DNA from: JAIVGZ01 sp964552205
Lineage (GTDB): Bacteria > Pseudomonadota > Gammaproteobacteria > Natronospirales > JAIVGZ01
DNA: 64,000 nt
NCBI GenBank assembly: GCA_964552205.1
Contig: CAZKFT010000004.1
Coordinates: forward strand, 1-64,000
Direction of reading: 5' to 3'
Shown: positions 24,231 through 33,057 of the stretch, piece by piece
Numbering within the stretch: position 1 is the first letter of the stretch
Layout of the letters: each line of letters opens with the position of its first letter
The notes under the pieces: model-generated
What the model was told of the DNA's origin: nothing
The model's database searches: none
What the model saw: only the letters and a program-made list of their open reading frames with translations
Position numbers and translations under genes: made by a program

Positions 24231-25718
24231 TTAGGCTTCGGGTTTCAGCAGCGGGAACAGCAACACATCCCGGATGGAAGCCTGATCGGTGAGCATCATC
24301 ACCAAACGATCAATGCCAATCCCCAGCCCCGCCGTCGGCGGCAAACCATACTCCAGTGCACGAATGTAGTCCGCATCAAAAGCCATCGCCTCGGTATCAC
24401 CGGCATCCTTGTTCGCGACCTGCTCCCTGAACCGCTCCGCCTGGTCCTCAGGATCGTTCAGTTCGGAAAACCCGTTAGCAATCTCACGACCCGCCGCGAA
24501 GAACTCGAAACGGTCGGTAACGTCCGGGTTGTCATCGTTACGCCGCGCCAATGGCGACACTTCAGTCGGGTAACTCGTGATGAAAGTCGGTTGTTCCAAA
24601 CGCCCTTCCACCGTCTTCTCGAACAATTCGTACTGCAAACGTCCGACACCCGCGCGCTTGTCGACATGGACATCGAGTCGCTCGCAAACCTGACGCAAGT
24701 AAGCCAGGTCGTTCATGCGGTCAGCATCCAGACCGTCGTTGTAGCGCAGCAAGGAATCCACCAGTGACAGGCGCTCGAAGGGCACGGACAGGTCCATCTC
24801 CACGCCCTGCCAGGTGAGCTTGGGCCCGCCACAAATGGCTTCCGCCAACCCGCGCACCAGATTTTCGGTGAGGTCCATGAGGTCGCGGTAATCCGCGTAG
24901 GCCTGATACAACTCGAGCATGGTGAACTCAGGATTGTGCCGGGTCGAGACGCCCTCGTTTCGGAAGTTGCGATTGATCTCGTACACCCGCTCGAAACCAC
25001 CGACGACCAGACGCTTCAGATAAAGCTCCGGAGCAACCCGCAAATACAGCTCGATGTCGAGGGCATTGTGATGGGTGATGAACGGGCGAGCGGTTGCGCC
25101 TCCGGCGATGGATTGCATCATCGGTGTCTCCACCTCCATGAAGCCGAGCGCATCCATGAAATTGCGAGTGAAGCGGACAATCTCGGTTCGTGCCTGGAAT
25201 ACCTTTCGCGCATCCTCATTCACGATGAGATCCACATAGCGCTGGCGGAACCGTGTCTCTTGGTCGGACAGGCCATGCCATTTATCCGGCAAGGGCCGGA
25301 GCGCCTTGGTGAGGAGGCGGATGGAATCAGCCTTGATGGAGAGCTCGCCGGTGCGGGTGCGCATCACAACACCCTCCGCTCCCACGATATCGCCCACGTC
25401 CCAGGCCTTGAACTCGGCGTACGAGTCATCACCGACGGTGGCGGACTGAACGAACAGCTGGATGGACCCGGTCATGTCCTGCAACTGCACGAAACTCGCC
25501 TTGCCCATGATGCGCTTGGCCATCATGCGGCCCGACACGGCCACGCGCACCGGCTCGGCTTCCAGCGCTGCAGCGTCTTTGCCATCGAAGTACCCGTGGA
25601 GGTCTCCTGCATGCGAATTACGCCGGAAGTCGTTCGGGAATGCCTGACCGCGCTGGCGCAGCTCGGTCAGCTTGGCGCGGCGTTCTCGGATCAGGTTGTT
25701 GTCGTTGTCGTCCGTCAT
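24231..25718 (-). CDS. lysS: Lysyl-tRNA synthetase, class II
   Basis: A 495-residue class II synthetase. An N-terminal anticodon-binding OB fold (around GRMMAKRIMGKASFVQLQD) precedes the catalytic domain with motif 2 (FRNEGVSTRHNPEFTMLELY) and motif 3 (GLGIGIDRLVMMLT). ATG 25718 is chosen, seven bases after the prfB stop, because the charged N-terminal helix RERRAKLTELRQ begins there; the open frame continues upstream only inside prfB. prfB-lysS is the E. coli gene order. Confidence 0.97.
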   Translation of the reverse strand: MTDDNDNNLIRERRAKLTELRQRGQAFPNDFRRNSHAGDLHGYFDGKDAAALEAEPVRVAVSGRMMAKRIMGKASFVQLQDMTGSIQLFVQSATVGDDSYAEFKAWDVGDIVGAEGVVMRTRTGELSIKADSIRLLTKALRPLPDKWHGLSDQETRFRQRYVDLIVNEDARKVFQARTEIVRFTRNFMDALGFMEVETPMMQSIAGGATARPFITHHNALDIELYLRVAPELYLKRLVVGGFERVYEINRNFRNEGVSTRHNPEFTMLELYQAYADYRDLMDLTENLVRGLAEAICGGPKLTWQGVEMDLSVPFERLSLVDSLLRYNDGLDADRMNDLAYLRQVCERLDVHVDKRAGVGRLQYELFEKTVEGRLEQPTFITSYPTEVSPLARRNDDNPDVTDRFEFFAAGREIANGFSELNDPEDQAERFREQVANKDAGDTEAMAFDADYIRALEYGLPPTAGLGIGIDRLVMMLTDQASIRDVLLFPLLKPEA

Positions 25719-25725
25719 GCGCAAA

Positions 25726-26824
25726 TCATAGCCCGGATTTGAGGCTGGCTTCGATGAAATCGTCGAGGTCACCATCGAGCACGGCCTGTGTATTACCGGT
25801 CTCGACACCGGTGCGAAGGTCCTTGATACGAGACTGGTCGAGGACATAAGAGCGGATCTGGCTGCCCCAGCCGATGTCGGCCTTGCTGTCCTCGATGATT
25901 TGCTGCTCTCCCCTGCGCTTCTGCATTTCCAGTTCGAACAGCTTGGCCTGCAGCTGCTTCATCGCGGTGGCACGGTTCTTGTGCTGCGAGCGGTCGTTCT
26001 GGCATTGCACGACGATGCCAGAGGGAATATGGGTGATTCGAATGGCCGACTCGGTCCGGTTGACGTGCTGTCCGCCGGCACCGCTGGCGCGGAAGACATC
26101 CACTCGCAGGTCCGCCGGATTGATTTCCACCTCGAAGCTGTCATCAATCTCCGGGGAGACGAAAACGGCAGCAAAACTTGTGTGACGCCGGTTACCGGAA
26201 TCGAACGGAGACTTGCGGACCAGCCGGTGCACGCCGGTTTCGGTACGCAGCCAGCCGTAGGCATACGGGCCTTCCACACGGATGGTCGCGCTCTTGATGC
26301 CGGCCACTTCACCGTGACTTTCGTCGATGACCTCAACCTTGAAATCGTGGGCCTCGGCCCAGCGCAAGTACATCCGATAGAGCATGGCGGCCCAGTCTTG
26401 CGCCTCGGTACCACCGGAACCGGCCTGGATGTCTACGAAGGCATTCATCAGGTCCTGCTCGCCAGCGAACATGCGTTGGAATTCGAGCGCTGCGATACCC
26501 TTCTCAACCCTGTCAACATCGGCTGAAACCTCGCCGATGGAATCCTCATCGCCCTCGCCCTCGGCCATCTCCAGGAGTTCCCTGGCGTCATCCAGGGACT
26601 GTCCGACACCCTTCAGGAGGGTGACGATTTCTTCCAGCCGCGCGCGCTCGCGGCCCAGTTCTTGGGCACGTTCGGGATTGTTCCAGATGTCCGGTTGCTC
26701 GAGCTCGCGCTCGACCTCAGTCAGGCGCTCGGCCTTGCCAGCGTAGTCAAAGATACCCCCTGAGCGCTTCCGAACGGTCGCGCAGGTCATCAATCTTGTT
26801 GTAGATGGGGTTCACTTCGACCAC
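25726..26824 (-). CDS. prfB: Peptide chain release factor 2 (programmed frameshift)
   Basis: RF2 of 365 residues, the E. coli length, made by a +1 shift. Codons 1-25 run from GTG 26824 to an in-frame UGA at 26747-26749; reading resumes one base later as LDYAGKAERL. The GTG start has GAGGA upstream and encodes VEVNPIYNKIDDLRDRSEAL, the normal RF2 N-terminus. The codon-recognition tripeptide is in RKSPFDSGN and the catalytic GGQ in GAGGQHVNRT. RF2 reads UGA and UAA and so regulates its own synthesis. A tool that ignores the shift would start the gene about 30 codons late. Confidence 0.97.
26747..26761 (-). promoter_or_regulatory. RF2 autoregulatory +1 frameshift site
   Basis: On the minus strand AGG GGG TAT CTT TGA C has the same key bases as E. 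coli prfB: a Shine-Dalgarno-like AGGGGG three bases before the slippery CTT, then the UGA read slowly when RF2 is scarce. Low RF2 favours the shift into GAC and full-length product. Confidence 0.95.
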
Positions 26825-26931
26825 GGGTGATTCCTCAAGTTGGGGTTGCCGACAGTGCGCGATTTTAGCATGGATAACAGAACCGACATCATTCCGGAAC
26901 TTGGGTGAAACCTTCCGGACCCACCCTTGCG

Positions 26932-27744
26932 ATGATGGCTCCCCTCGATACCAGCGCCGAACACCCCACGCTGCAGGTTCGCAGTGCCTTTCTGTCAGAC
27001 ATTCATCTTGGATTTCACGACTGCAAGGCGGAGGCCTTGCTTGTGTTCCTGAAGCAGTTGCAGTGCGAGCGGCTGTATCTGATTGGGGACATCGTGGACC
27101 TGTGGAGCATGCGTCGCAGCTGGTTCTGGCCTGAGAGCCATAACACGGTCATCCAGAAAATCCTGAGAATGGCCCGCCACGGTACACGGGTGACCTTCAT
27201 ACCGGGCAATCACGACGCCTTGTTCCGGCAGTATGCAGGCCTCCAGTTCGGCGGAATCGACATCGCGCTGGATGCAGAAATCACCCTGGCTGATGGTCGT
27301 CGCGCTTGGCTGACCCACGGCGATCAATTCGACACGGTGGTGAAGTGCGGGACGCTGCTGAGGCACTTGGGTCACCATGGATACGACTTTCTGTTATGGC
27401 TGAATCGTCGCTGGAACACCATCAGGCGGGTGAGGGGTCTGCCGTACTGGTCCTTGGCCGAAGCGGTGAAGCAGCGTATCGCCACCGCCCGCACCTATAT
27501 TGAACGTTACGAACATACCGTGGCAGAGGAAGCGGCCGACCGCGGCGTGGATGTAGTCATCTGCGGGCATATCCACCGACCGGTGGTGAAGGAACTCGCA
27601 GGCGTGGTGTACGCCAACGACGGCGATTGGGTGGAGAGTTGCACCGCCTTGGTGGAAGAATATGATGGGACTCTACGGTTAATCAACGGTTCGCGGCCAG
27701 AGGGCCGCTCCCACGGTGATCACTTAATCCATTTCAGCGAATAG
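26932..27744 (+). CDS. LpxH-like metallophosphoesterase
   Basis: A calcineurin-type phosphoesterase of about 270 residues related to UDP-2,3-diacylglucosamine diphosphatase. The metal motifs are in order: LSDIHLG, GDIVDLW, GNHDALF, LTHGDQFD and CGHIHRP. It may cleave a UDP-lipid in lipid A synthesis or act on another phosphoester; lpxA, lpxB and lpxD are elsewhere in the window. ATG 26932 is used; a GTG at 26905 is possible. The last 17 or so codons read through a REP element (SRPEGRSHGD) and end 25 bases inside the convergent gene, so the C-terminus has probably been extended. Confidence 0.85.
   Translation: MMAPLDTSAEHPTLQVRSAFLSDIHLGFHDCKAEALLVFLKQLQCERLYLIGDIVDLWSMRRSWFWPESHNTVIQKILRMARHGTRVTFIPGNHDALFRQYAGLQFGGIDIALDAEITLADGRRAWLTHGDQFDTVVKCGTLLRHLGHHGYDFLLWLNRRWNTIRRVRGLPYWSLAEAVKQRIATARTYIERYEHTVAEEAADRGVDVVICGHIHRPVVKELAGVVYANDGDWVESCTALVEEYDGTLRLINGSRPEGRSHGDHLIHFSE
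27690..27716 (-). repeat. REP element at the end of the LpxH-like gene
   Basis: On the minus strand CCGTGGGAGCGGCC, a CTCT loop and GGCCGCGAA form a REP hairpin. It lies between the two convergent genes but inside the plus-strand reading frame. It matches 19263-19290 in both arms and 23913-23932 in one half. Confidence 0.75.
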
Positions 27745-29234
27745 AGGTCGAGGCGGCGGTCGTGGAAGTTGCGTACGGCACCATGGGTGCGCAGCTCACG
27801 CAGCTTGTCGAGGTCCAGATCACAGATGAGCGTCATCTCTGTGTTGGGAGTGGCTTCCGCCTGCGTTGCATCATGCGGGAAGGCAAAGTCTGAAGGCGTA
27901 TACACTGCCGCTTGTCCATACTGGATATCCATGTTCTCGACCTTGGGCAGGTTGCCGACGCTGCCCGCTATGACCACATAGCACTCGTTCTCAATGGCCC
28001 GGGCTGCCGCACAACGTTGTACTCGCAGATAGGCGTTTCGCGTGTCGGTCCAGTACGGCACGAACAGAATGCGCATCCCCCGCTCGGCCATGAGTCTCGG
28101 CAGTTCCGGGAACTCCACGTCGTAGCAAATCAAGATACCGATTTTGCCTATGTCAGTGTCGAAGACCTTGAGCTCGGTGCCACCACTCATGCCCCAATAG
28201 CTGGCTTCATCCGGGGTCACATGCAACTTGTATTGGGCGTCCCAGGTGCCGTCGCGGCGGGCGAGGAAGGACGCGTTGTAAAGTGTCTCGCCGTCATATA
28301 CGGGCATGGACCCGCCAACAATGTTGATGTTGTGTGCCAAGGCCAAGCGCACCAACTCATCCCGCAGTTCATCGGTAAAGCCCGCCAGACTGCGGATGGC
28401 CTCCGGCGGGTCCTCTTGGTTGAACTGCGCCATCAACGGCGCTGCCCAGTATTCCGGCAACAGCACGAAATCGGATTTATAGCCCGAGACAGCGTCAATG
28501 AAGAACTCCAACTGCTGCTTGAGCTCGTCCATTCCCTTCACCGTCCGCATTTGCCACTGCACCGCACCAACACGCACCACGGCCTTGCGTCCACCAACCA
28601 GTTTCACCTTCGACTCGTAGTGAACATTGATCCATTCGATGAGTGTCGCGTAGGAACGCGACTCCTTGTCGCCGGGCAAATAATCGTCCAGCACTTTCCG
28701 TACGTGGAAGTCGTTGTTCAACTGGAAGGTCAGGATAGGGTCATAAAGTTCGCGACGCTTGACCAGGTCGATGTACTGCGCCGGAGTCAGTTCGCCGGAG
28801 TGTTCGCGATATCCGGGGATCCGACCGCCTGCGACGATTCCGCGTAAATTGAGGTTCTCGCACAGCTCCTTGCGCGCGTCATACAGGCGTCGCCCAAGAC
28901 GCATACCCCGATAATCGGGGTCCACGAAAACGTCAGCACCATAGAGCGTATCGCCGTTCGGATCGTGTGTGGTCAGCCAGCCATTGCCGGAAATCTGCGC
29001 GTAGGTGTGATGGTCTCCATACCGCGAGTATTCAACAATCAGGCTCGCGGCGCAGGCAACCACCTTGCCCTTGTCCTCGATGCAAATCTGCCCTTCCGGG
29101 AAACGCGCGAGCTGCGAGGTGAACTGCTCGCGCTTCCACGCCCCCATCTCCGGGTATACGCGGTGCATGAGCTCGACGATCTGGTCGTAGTCGTCGAGTA
29201 CCGTATTTCTCAAAACGAGTTTGTGGCTATCCAT
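27720..29234 (-). CDS. GNAT acetyltransferase-nitrilase fusion protein
   Basis: A 504-residue two-domain protein. The N-terminal GNAT domain (about 1-210) has a CoA loop region VDPDYRGMRLGRRLYDAR. The C-terminal carbon-nitrogen hydrolase domain (about 220-500) has the nitrilase triad: Glu in LLPEYWAAPL, Lys in QYKLHVTPDE and Cys in LICYDVEFPE. The same two-domain family occurs across bacteria; the substrate, probably an amide or amine, is unknown. ATG 29234 is chosen, five bases after recJ; VLRNTVLDDYDQIVELM is the GNAT start. It is transcribed after recJ. Confidence 0.88.
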   Translation of the reverse strand: MDSHKLVLRNTVLDDYDQIVELMHRVYPEMGAWKREQFTSQLARFPEGQICIEDKGKVVACAASLIVEYSRYGDHHTYAQISGNGWLTTHDPNGDTLYGADVFVDPDYRGMRLGRRLYDARKELCENLNLRGIVAGGRIPGYREHSGELTPAQYIDLVKRRELYDPILTFQLNNDFHVRKVLDDYLPGDKESRSYATLIEWINVHYESKVKLVGGRKAVVRVGAVQWQMRTVKGMDELKQQLEFFIDAVSGYKSDFVLLPEYWAAPLMAQFNQEDPPEAIRSLAGFTDELRDELVRLALAHNINIVGGSMPVYDGETLYNASFLARRDGTWDAQYKLHVTPDEASYWGMSGGTELKVFDTDIGKIGILICYDVEFPELPRLMAERGMRILFVPYWTDTRNAYLRVQRCAAARAIENECYVVIAGSVGNLPKVENMDIQYGQAAVYTPSDFAFPHDATQAEATPNTEMTLICDLDLDKLRELRTHGAVRNFHDRRLDLYSLKWIK

Positions 29235-29239
29235 GCGTA

Positions 29240-30925
29240 CTACTTTACCATGCGCTCCACCAGGAGCTGCAGATGGCGGTTTCCCTGCCATGCATTCACA
29301 TCCAGTTTGTACACCAGTCTTGCTTGGTCGGGCGTGTTTTCGAGCATCGATGGATCGGCACCGAACGCGATAGCATCGAACACCCGGTCCGATCCCAGCG
29401 GTTGCACGCGCATCTTGAGGTGCCGGGTCTGCAGGACGCGACGTTCCACGATGTTGAATTCACCATCAAACAACGGTTCCGGAAACCCATGCCCCCAAGG
29501 GCCGCCCGCACGAATGGCTTCCGCCAGAACCAGTTCAAGCTCCGCAGCAGGGAGCTCACCATCCGTGAGGATGTGTTGTTCAAGCGCCGCATCGTCCAAG
29601 CGCTCGCGTGCAACTTCATCGAAAGCCGCAGCAAAGCGCTCGTAATCCTGCTCACGTAACGACAGCCCGGCAGCCATCGCGTGCCCGCCGAACTTCTGCA
29701 ACAAGGCGGGATAACGCGCTGCGACGGTATCCAGCGCATCGCGGACATGGAATCCACCGATGGAGCGCGCCGACCCTTTGATCTCACCATCCCCACTGCG
29801 TGCGAAGGCAATGACTGGGCGATGCAGCCGATCTTTGACACGTGAAGCAACGATACCAACCACCCCCTGATGCCAAGCCGGGTCGAACAAGCAGACGCCA
29901 ACCGGCCCCTGTGAGTCGGGAAGCCGATCCACCACACGCATCGCGTCCGCTTGCATGGCCTGTTCTATTTCGCGCCTTTCCTGGTTGATTGCGGACAAAG
30001 ACCCTGCCAGTCGTTGCGCCGTGTCTGGATCATCGCTCATCAGGCAATCAATGCCGATGGTCATGTCCTCCAGTCGGCCAGCGGCATTCAGTCGCGGCGC
30101 TACTGCAAAAGCAAGGTCTGCCGCAGTGACATCCGAAGGATTGCGTCCCGCTTCCCGCAACAAGGCCGTGATTCCGGGGCGGCAGCGTCCTGCACGGATA
30201 CGGCGCAGGCCCTGTGCCACCAAAATACGGTTATTGCGGTCCAGCGGCACTACATCGGCTACCGTGCCCAGCGCGACAAGGTCGAGAACCTCCGCCAAAG
30301 CGATATCGGAAGCCATCACCTGACGCAGCGCCAACATGAGGTAAAACACCACACCGACACCAGCGAGACTTTTGCTCGGAAAGGTATCGCCCGGTAGGTT
30401 GGGGTTCACAATGACATCGGCGTCCGGCAAGGTGGCGCCGGCGAGATGGTGGTCGGTGATGATCACCCGGATTCCCCGTGCTCTCGCTGCGGCGACGCCC
30501 TCATGGCTGGACACACCGTTGTCCACCGTCATGATCAGCGCGGGCGCGAAGCGCTCACACGCCTGCTCGACGATGGCGGTGGTCAGCCCGTAGCCGTACT
30601 CGAAGCGGTTCGGGACCAGGAAGTCCACCTCCGCACCGAACTGCTTCAGAGTCCGAACCGCCAATGCGGATGCGGTGGCCCCATCCGCATCGAAATCTCC
30701 AATGACGACAATCTTCTGAGATTGCTCAATGGCGACCTTGAGCAGTTCTGCGGCCTCTTTGATGCCGCCAAGGCTTTTCCAGTGCTCAAGATGTTCCAGC
30801 CTGTCCTCGATTTGTTCCGGAGAAGTGATGCCGCGTGCGGCATATACCCGCGCCAACACCGGATGCACAGACGGCCATGCCCCAAGCTGCCCCTCGGACC
30901 GTCTGGAAATGACAGGTGAACTCAC
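29240..30925 (-). CDS. recJ: Single-strand-specific exonuclease RecJ
   Basis: A 561-residue DHH-family 5'-3' exonuclease (E. coli 577). Catalytic motifs include VIGDFDADGATASAL and ITDHHLAGATLPDA; the DHHA1 domain follows (GGHAMAAGLSLRE) with an OB fold at the C-terminus. GTG 30925 is chosen because it overlaps the upstream stop as GTGA and leaves the normal N-terminus (HPVLARVYAARGI); an ATG at 30970 would add 15 residues inside the neighbouring gene. It acts in mismatch and recombinational repair. Confidence 0.95.
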   Translation of the reverse strand: MSSPVISRRSEGQLGAWPSVHPVLARVYAARGITSPEQIEDRLEHLEHWKSLGGIKEAAELLKVAIEQSQKIVVIGDFDADGATASALAVRTLKQFGAEVDFLVPNRFEYGYGLTTAIVEQACERFAPALIMTVDNGVSSHEGVAAARARGIRVIITDHHLAGATLPDADVIVNPNLPGDTFPSKSLAGVGVVFYLMLALRQVMASDIALAEVLDLVALGTVADVVPLDRNNRILVAQGLRRIRAGRCRPGITALLREAGRNPSDVTAADLAFAVAPRLNAAGRLEDMTIGIDCLMSDDPDTAQRLAGSLSAINQERREIEQAMQADAMRVVDRLPDSQGPVGVCLFDPAWHQGVVGIVASRVKDRLHRPVIAFARSGDGEIKGSARSIGGFHVRDALDTVAARYPALLQKFGGHAMAAGLSLREQDYERFAAAFDEVARERLDDAALEQHILTDGELPAAELELVLAEAIRAGGPWGHGFPEPLFDGEFNIVERRVLQTRHLKMRVQPLGSDRVFDAIAFGADPSMLENTPDQARLVYKLDVNAWQGNRHLQLLVERMVK

Positions 30926-31812
30926 GGACGCCGCCAGAACCGCCAGCGCATACCCGAGCGAAGCGTCCACGTAGACCCGGTTTCATCCAATACGCGTACC
31001 TGAGCAAGCTCGCCACGGCGTAATGCCTCCCAAGCGGGAATGACCCAGTCCTCTGCGAGCCCCGCCGGAGACTTTGCCCATACGAAGGCGTCTTGATCCG
31101 AAGGCAGCTGCAGGAATGTATGCAGGGGGCCGCCATGATGGTGGCCAGCCAGTTCCGCCAAGCCCGCCACCATCGGGTCGGCGGCATAGCTCATCGCGAA
31201 CGGCCATCGACTCGCGACCGGTAGCGCACCTCGGCCCCAGGCCCACACACTGTTGATGGTCAACACACCCGCATCGCGGCGACGCTGGTTCACCGGCGCA
31301 TCATGCATGACCATCTGCAGCTCATTGAGCCAGGCGCGGTAACGCATTCTGGCCTCACCCTCGGGGAGCAACGCACCAATATGGCAGCCGGCCGCGTCGT
31401 GCACGGGATACAGGTCAGCATGTTCCGCTAGGGCGGGCGCAACCCAGTACTCCGGCGTGATTCTGTGTATGGGGATCCCGGTGTTCGCTGTGATAAACGC
31501 TCCAAGTGCCGCCGCCTCGTCATCCTCGATATCCAGTTGTTCGCCTGGCAACAAGCGCAAACCATCCGGGTCGGCCACCAGATGAACCGGATCCAGACGC
31601 ATCCAATTCCCGCCCGGCAGATTGGCAGAATGCGCAGACAAAGCACCCGCAGGAAACGCACCGTCGATGCCTGCAAGTGTGCCAATGACTGACACCACGC
31701 CGTCCGCTCGCATGCCGTCCTGGTCTGCGCGCGCAAGAATGCGTGCCATGTCCGGATCGCTGACCTGCGACAGACCGGGTACCACCAAGGTCAGCGTGGG
31801 ACGTGCACTCAC
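30922..31812 (-). CDS. RpfE-like / phosphoglycerate mutase-like protein
   Basis: A 296-residue soluble protein. Beginning TLTLVVPGLSQ with a late HHHGGPLHTF segment, it resembles the family annotated RpfE in xanthomonads, related to cofactor-independent phosphoglycerate mutases. In Xanthomonas rpfE also lies beside recJ. The expected metal and phosphoserine residues are not clear here, so catalytic activity is doubtful. It overlaps recJ and the Mth938-like gene by four bases each. No other rpf gene (rpfF, rpfC, rpfG) is present. Confidence 0.6.
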   Translation of the reverse strand: MSARPTLTLVVPGLSQVSDPDMARILARADQDGMRADGVVSVIGTLAGIDGAFPAGALSAHSANLPGGNWMRLDPVHLVADPDGLRLLPGEQLDIEDDEAAALGAFITANTGIPIHRITPEYWVAPALAEHADLYPVHDAAGCHIGALLPEGEARMRYRAWLNELQMVMHDAPVNQRRRDAGVLTINSVWAWGRGALPVASRWPFAMSYAADPMVAGLAELAGHHHGGPLHTFLQLPSDQDAFVWAKSPAGLAEDWVIPAWEALRRGELAQVRVLDETGSTWTLRSGMRWRFWRRP

Positions 31813-32183
31813 GCGTTGCCCGGTAGCAGCACGGCCGCAGCACGGCGGCCTTCTGTGACCAGAACGTTATAGGTCCTGGCAGCGGCAACGGTGTCCATGA
31901 CCTCGACACCGACACCGCGTTCGCTCAGTGCGCGTACCAACGATGGCGGGAGGAAATGCTGGCGACGCCCCGTGCCGACCAGCAGGATATCGGGTTGGAG
32001 CGTGATGGCAGCGGCGAGAGCCTCCAGCGTAATGTCTTCGACAACCGCCAGCGGCAATGAGGACACGGTGTCAGCTGCCACCAACACACAGCCCTGGTGG
32101 CGTTCATCGTTGACGACCAACACCCCCTCTTCCCAACCACGAACGAGGTTGGCGCCGCCAGCATTTTCCAGGGTGAATTTCAC
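31809..32183 (-). CDS. Mth938-like (DUF498) domain protein
   Basis: A 124-residue protein of the Mth938/NDUFAF3 family. The pattern ILLVGTGRRQHFLPPSLVRA, followed by GVEVMDTVAAARTYNVL, is typical. Mitochondrial relatives assist complex I assembly; bacterial function is unknown. It is tightly coupled to the following RpfE-like gene (four-base overlap) and begins four bases after rpoS. Confidence 0.82.
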   Translation of the reverse strand: MKFTLENAGGANLVRGWEEGVLVVNDERHQGCVLVAADTVSSLPLAVVEDITLEALAAAITLQPDILLVGTGRRQHFLPPSLVRALSERGVGVEVMDTVAAARTYNVLVTEGRRAAAVLLPGNA

Positions 32184-32187
32184 CCGG

Positions 32188-33057
32188 TCATTCTAACAGC
32201 GAATCATCCAGCCCCTCTCCCTCAAGAATGCGCTTGAGGGATTTCAGGGCTTCCAATTGAATCTGCCTCACTCGCTCTCGCGTAACACCGAGGGCCACGC
32301 CCACCTCTTCCAAGGTTGCGACCGCCCTGCCACCCAAGCCAAAGCGCATCTCCACCACCATGCGCTGCTTGTCATTCAGGCGCTTCATCCACGAACCGAG
32401 TGCATCACGAAGGTCAGCGTCCTGTAACAACATGGACGGGTCGTCATTGTTCTCGTCCGCCAAGGTATCCAGCAGCGAAATATCATCCTCGCGCCCGGCA
32501 GGTGCGTCCATGGACGCCGGTCTAGAGTTCAACTGCAGTAGACGCTCGACCTCTATCACGGGGCGTCCGAGATGCTTGGAAATTTCTTCGATGGTCGGCT
32601 CCCTTTCCAGAGTTTGTGCTAGCGACTTCGATGCCTGCAGCACAGTATTCAGCTCCCGAACGACATGCACCGGAAGGCGCACGGTACGGCCATGGTTCAT
32701 CAGGCCGCGCTCAATCGTCTGGCGGATCCACCAGGTCGCATAGGTTGAAAAGCGGAAGCCACGTTCGGGATCGAATTTCTCGACCGCGTGGATGAGGCCA
32801 AGGTTGCCCTCTTCAATCAGGTCCAGCAACGGCAGCCCGCGGTGCATGTACTTGCGCGCAATCTTGACCACCAGCCTGAGATTGCTTTCAATCATGCGTT
32901 GGCGCGCAGGCTCGTCGCCCGTCACTGCCAAGCGTGCGTAATGCACTTCCTCTTCCGCTGTCAGCAGGGGTTTGAAGCCAATTTCCTGCATGTACATGCG
33001 GGTAGCATCCAACTCGTGGTCGGAGGCGGCGAAAGTATCGTCGTCCTCAGCGGCCAT
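32188..33057 (-). CDS. rpoS: Stationary-phase sigma factor RpoS
   Basis: A 289-residue sigma-70 family factor. Region 1.2 starts at LDATRMYMQEIGFKPLLTAEEE; region 2 contains DLIEEGNLGLIHAVEKFD and FSTYATWWIRQTIERGL; region 4 has the helix-turn-helix VALGVTRERVRQIQLEALK. The combination with nlpD upstream identifies RpoS rather than RpoD or RpoH. ATG 33057 lies 11 bases inside nlpD; ATG 33093/33096 would add 12-13 residues, and no clear ribosome site separates them. Its regulators cannot be judged from this sequence. Confidence 0.93.
   Translation of the reverse strand: MAAEDDDTFAASDHELDATRMYMQEIGFKPLLTAEEEVHYARLAVTGDEPARQRMIESNLRLVVKIARKYMHRGLPLLDLIEEGNLGLIHAVEKFDPERGFRFSTYATWWIRQTIERGLMNHGRTVRLPVHVVRELNTVLQASKSLAQTLEREPTIEEISKHLGRPVIEVERLLQLNSRPASMDAPAGREDDISLLDTLADENNDDPSMLLQDADLRDALGSWMKRLNDKQRMVVEMRFGLGGRAVATLEEVGVALGVTRERVRQIQLEALKSLKRILEGEGLDDSLLE

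Noticed and set aside
25726..26793. prfB as a frameshifted pseudogene or late-start gene
   Set aside because: The TGA sits in the exact RF2 recoding signal and both parts encode conserved RF2 sequence.
27912..28847. 311-codon open frame opposite the GNAT-nitrilase gene
   Set aside because: Composition and position fit an antisense shadow; the minus-strand gene has full catalytic motifs.
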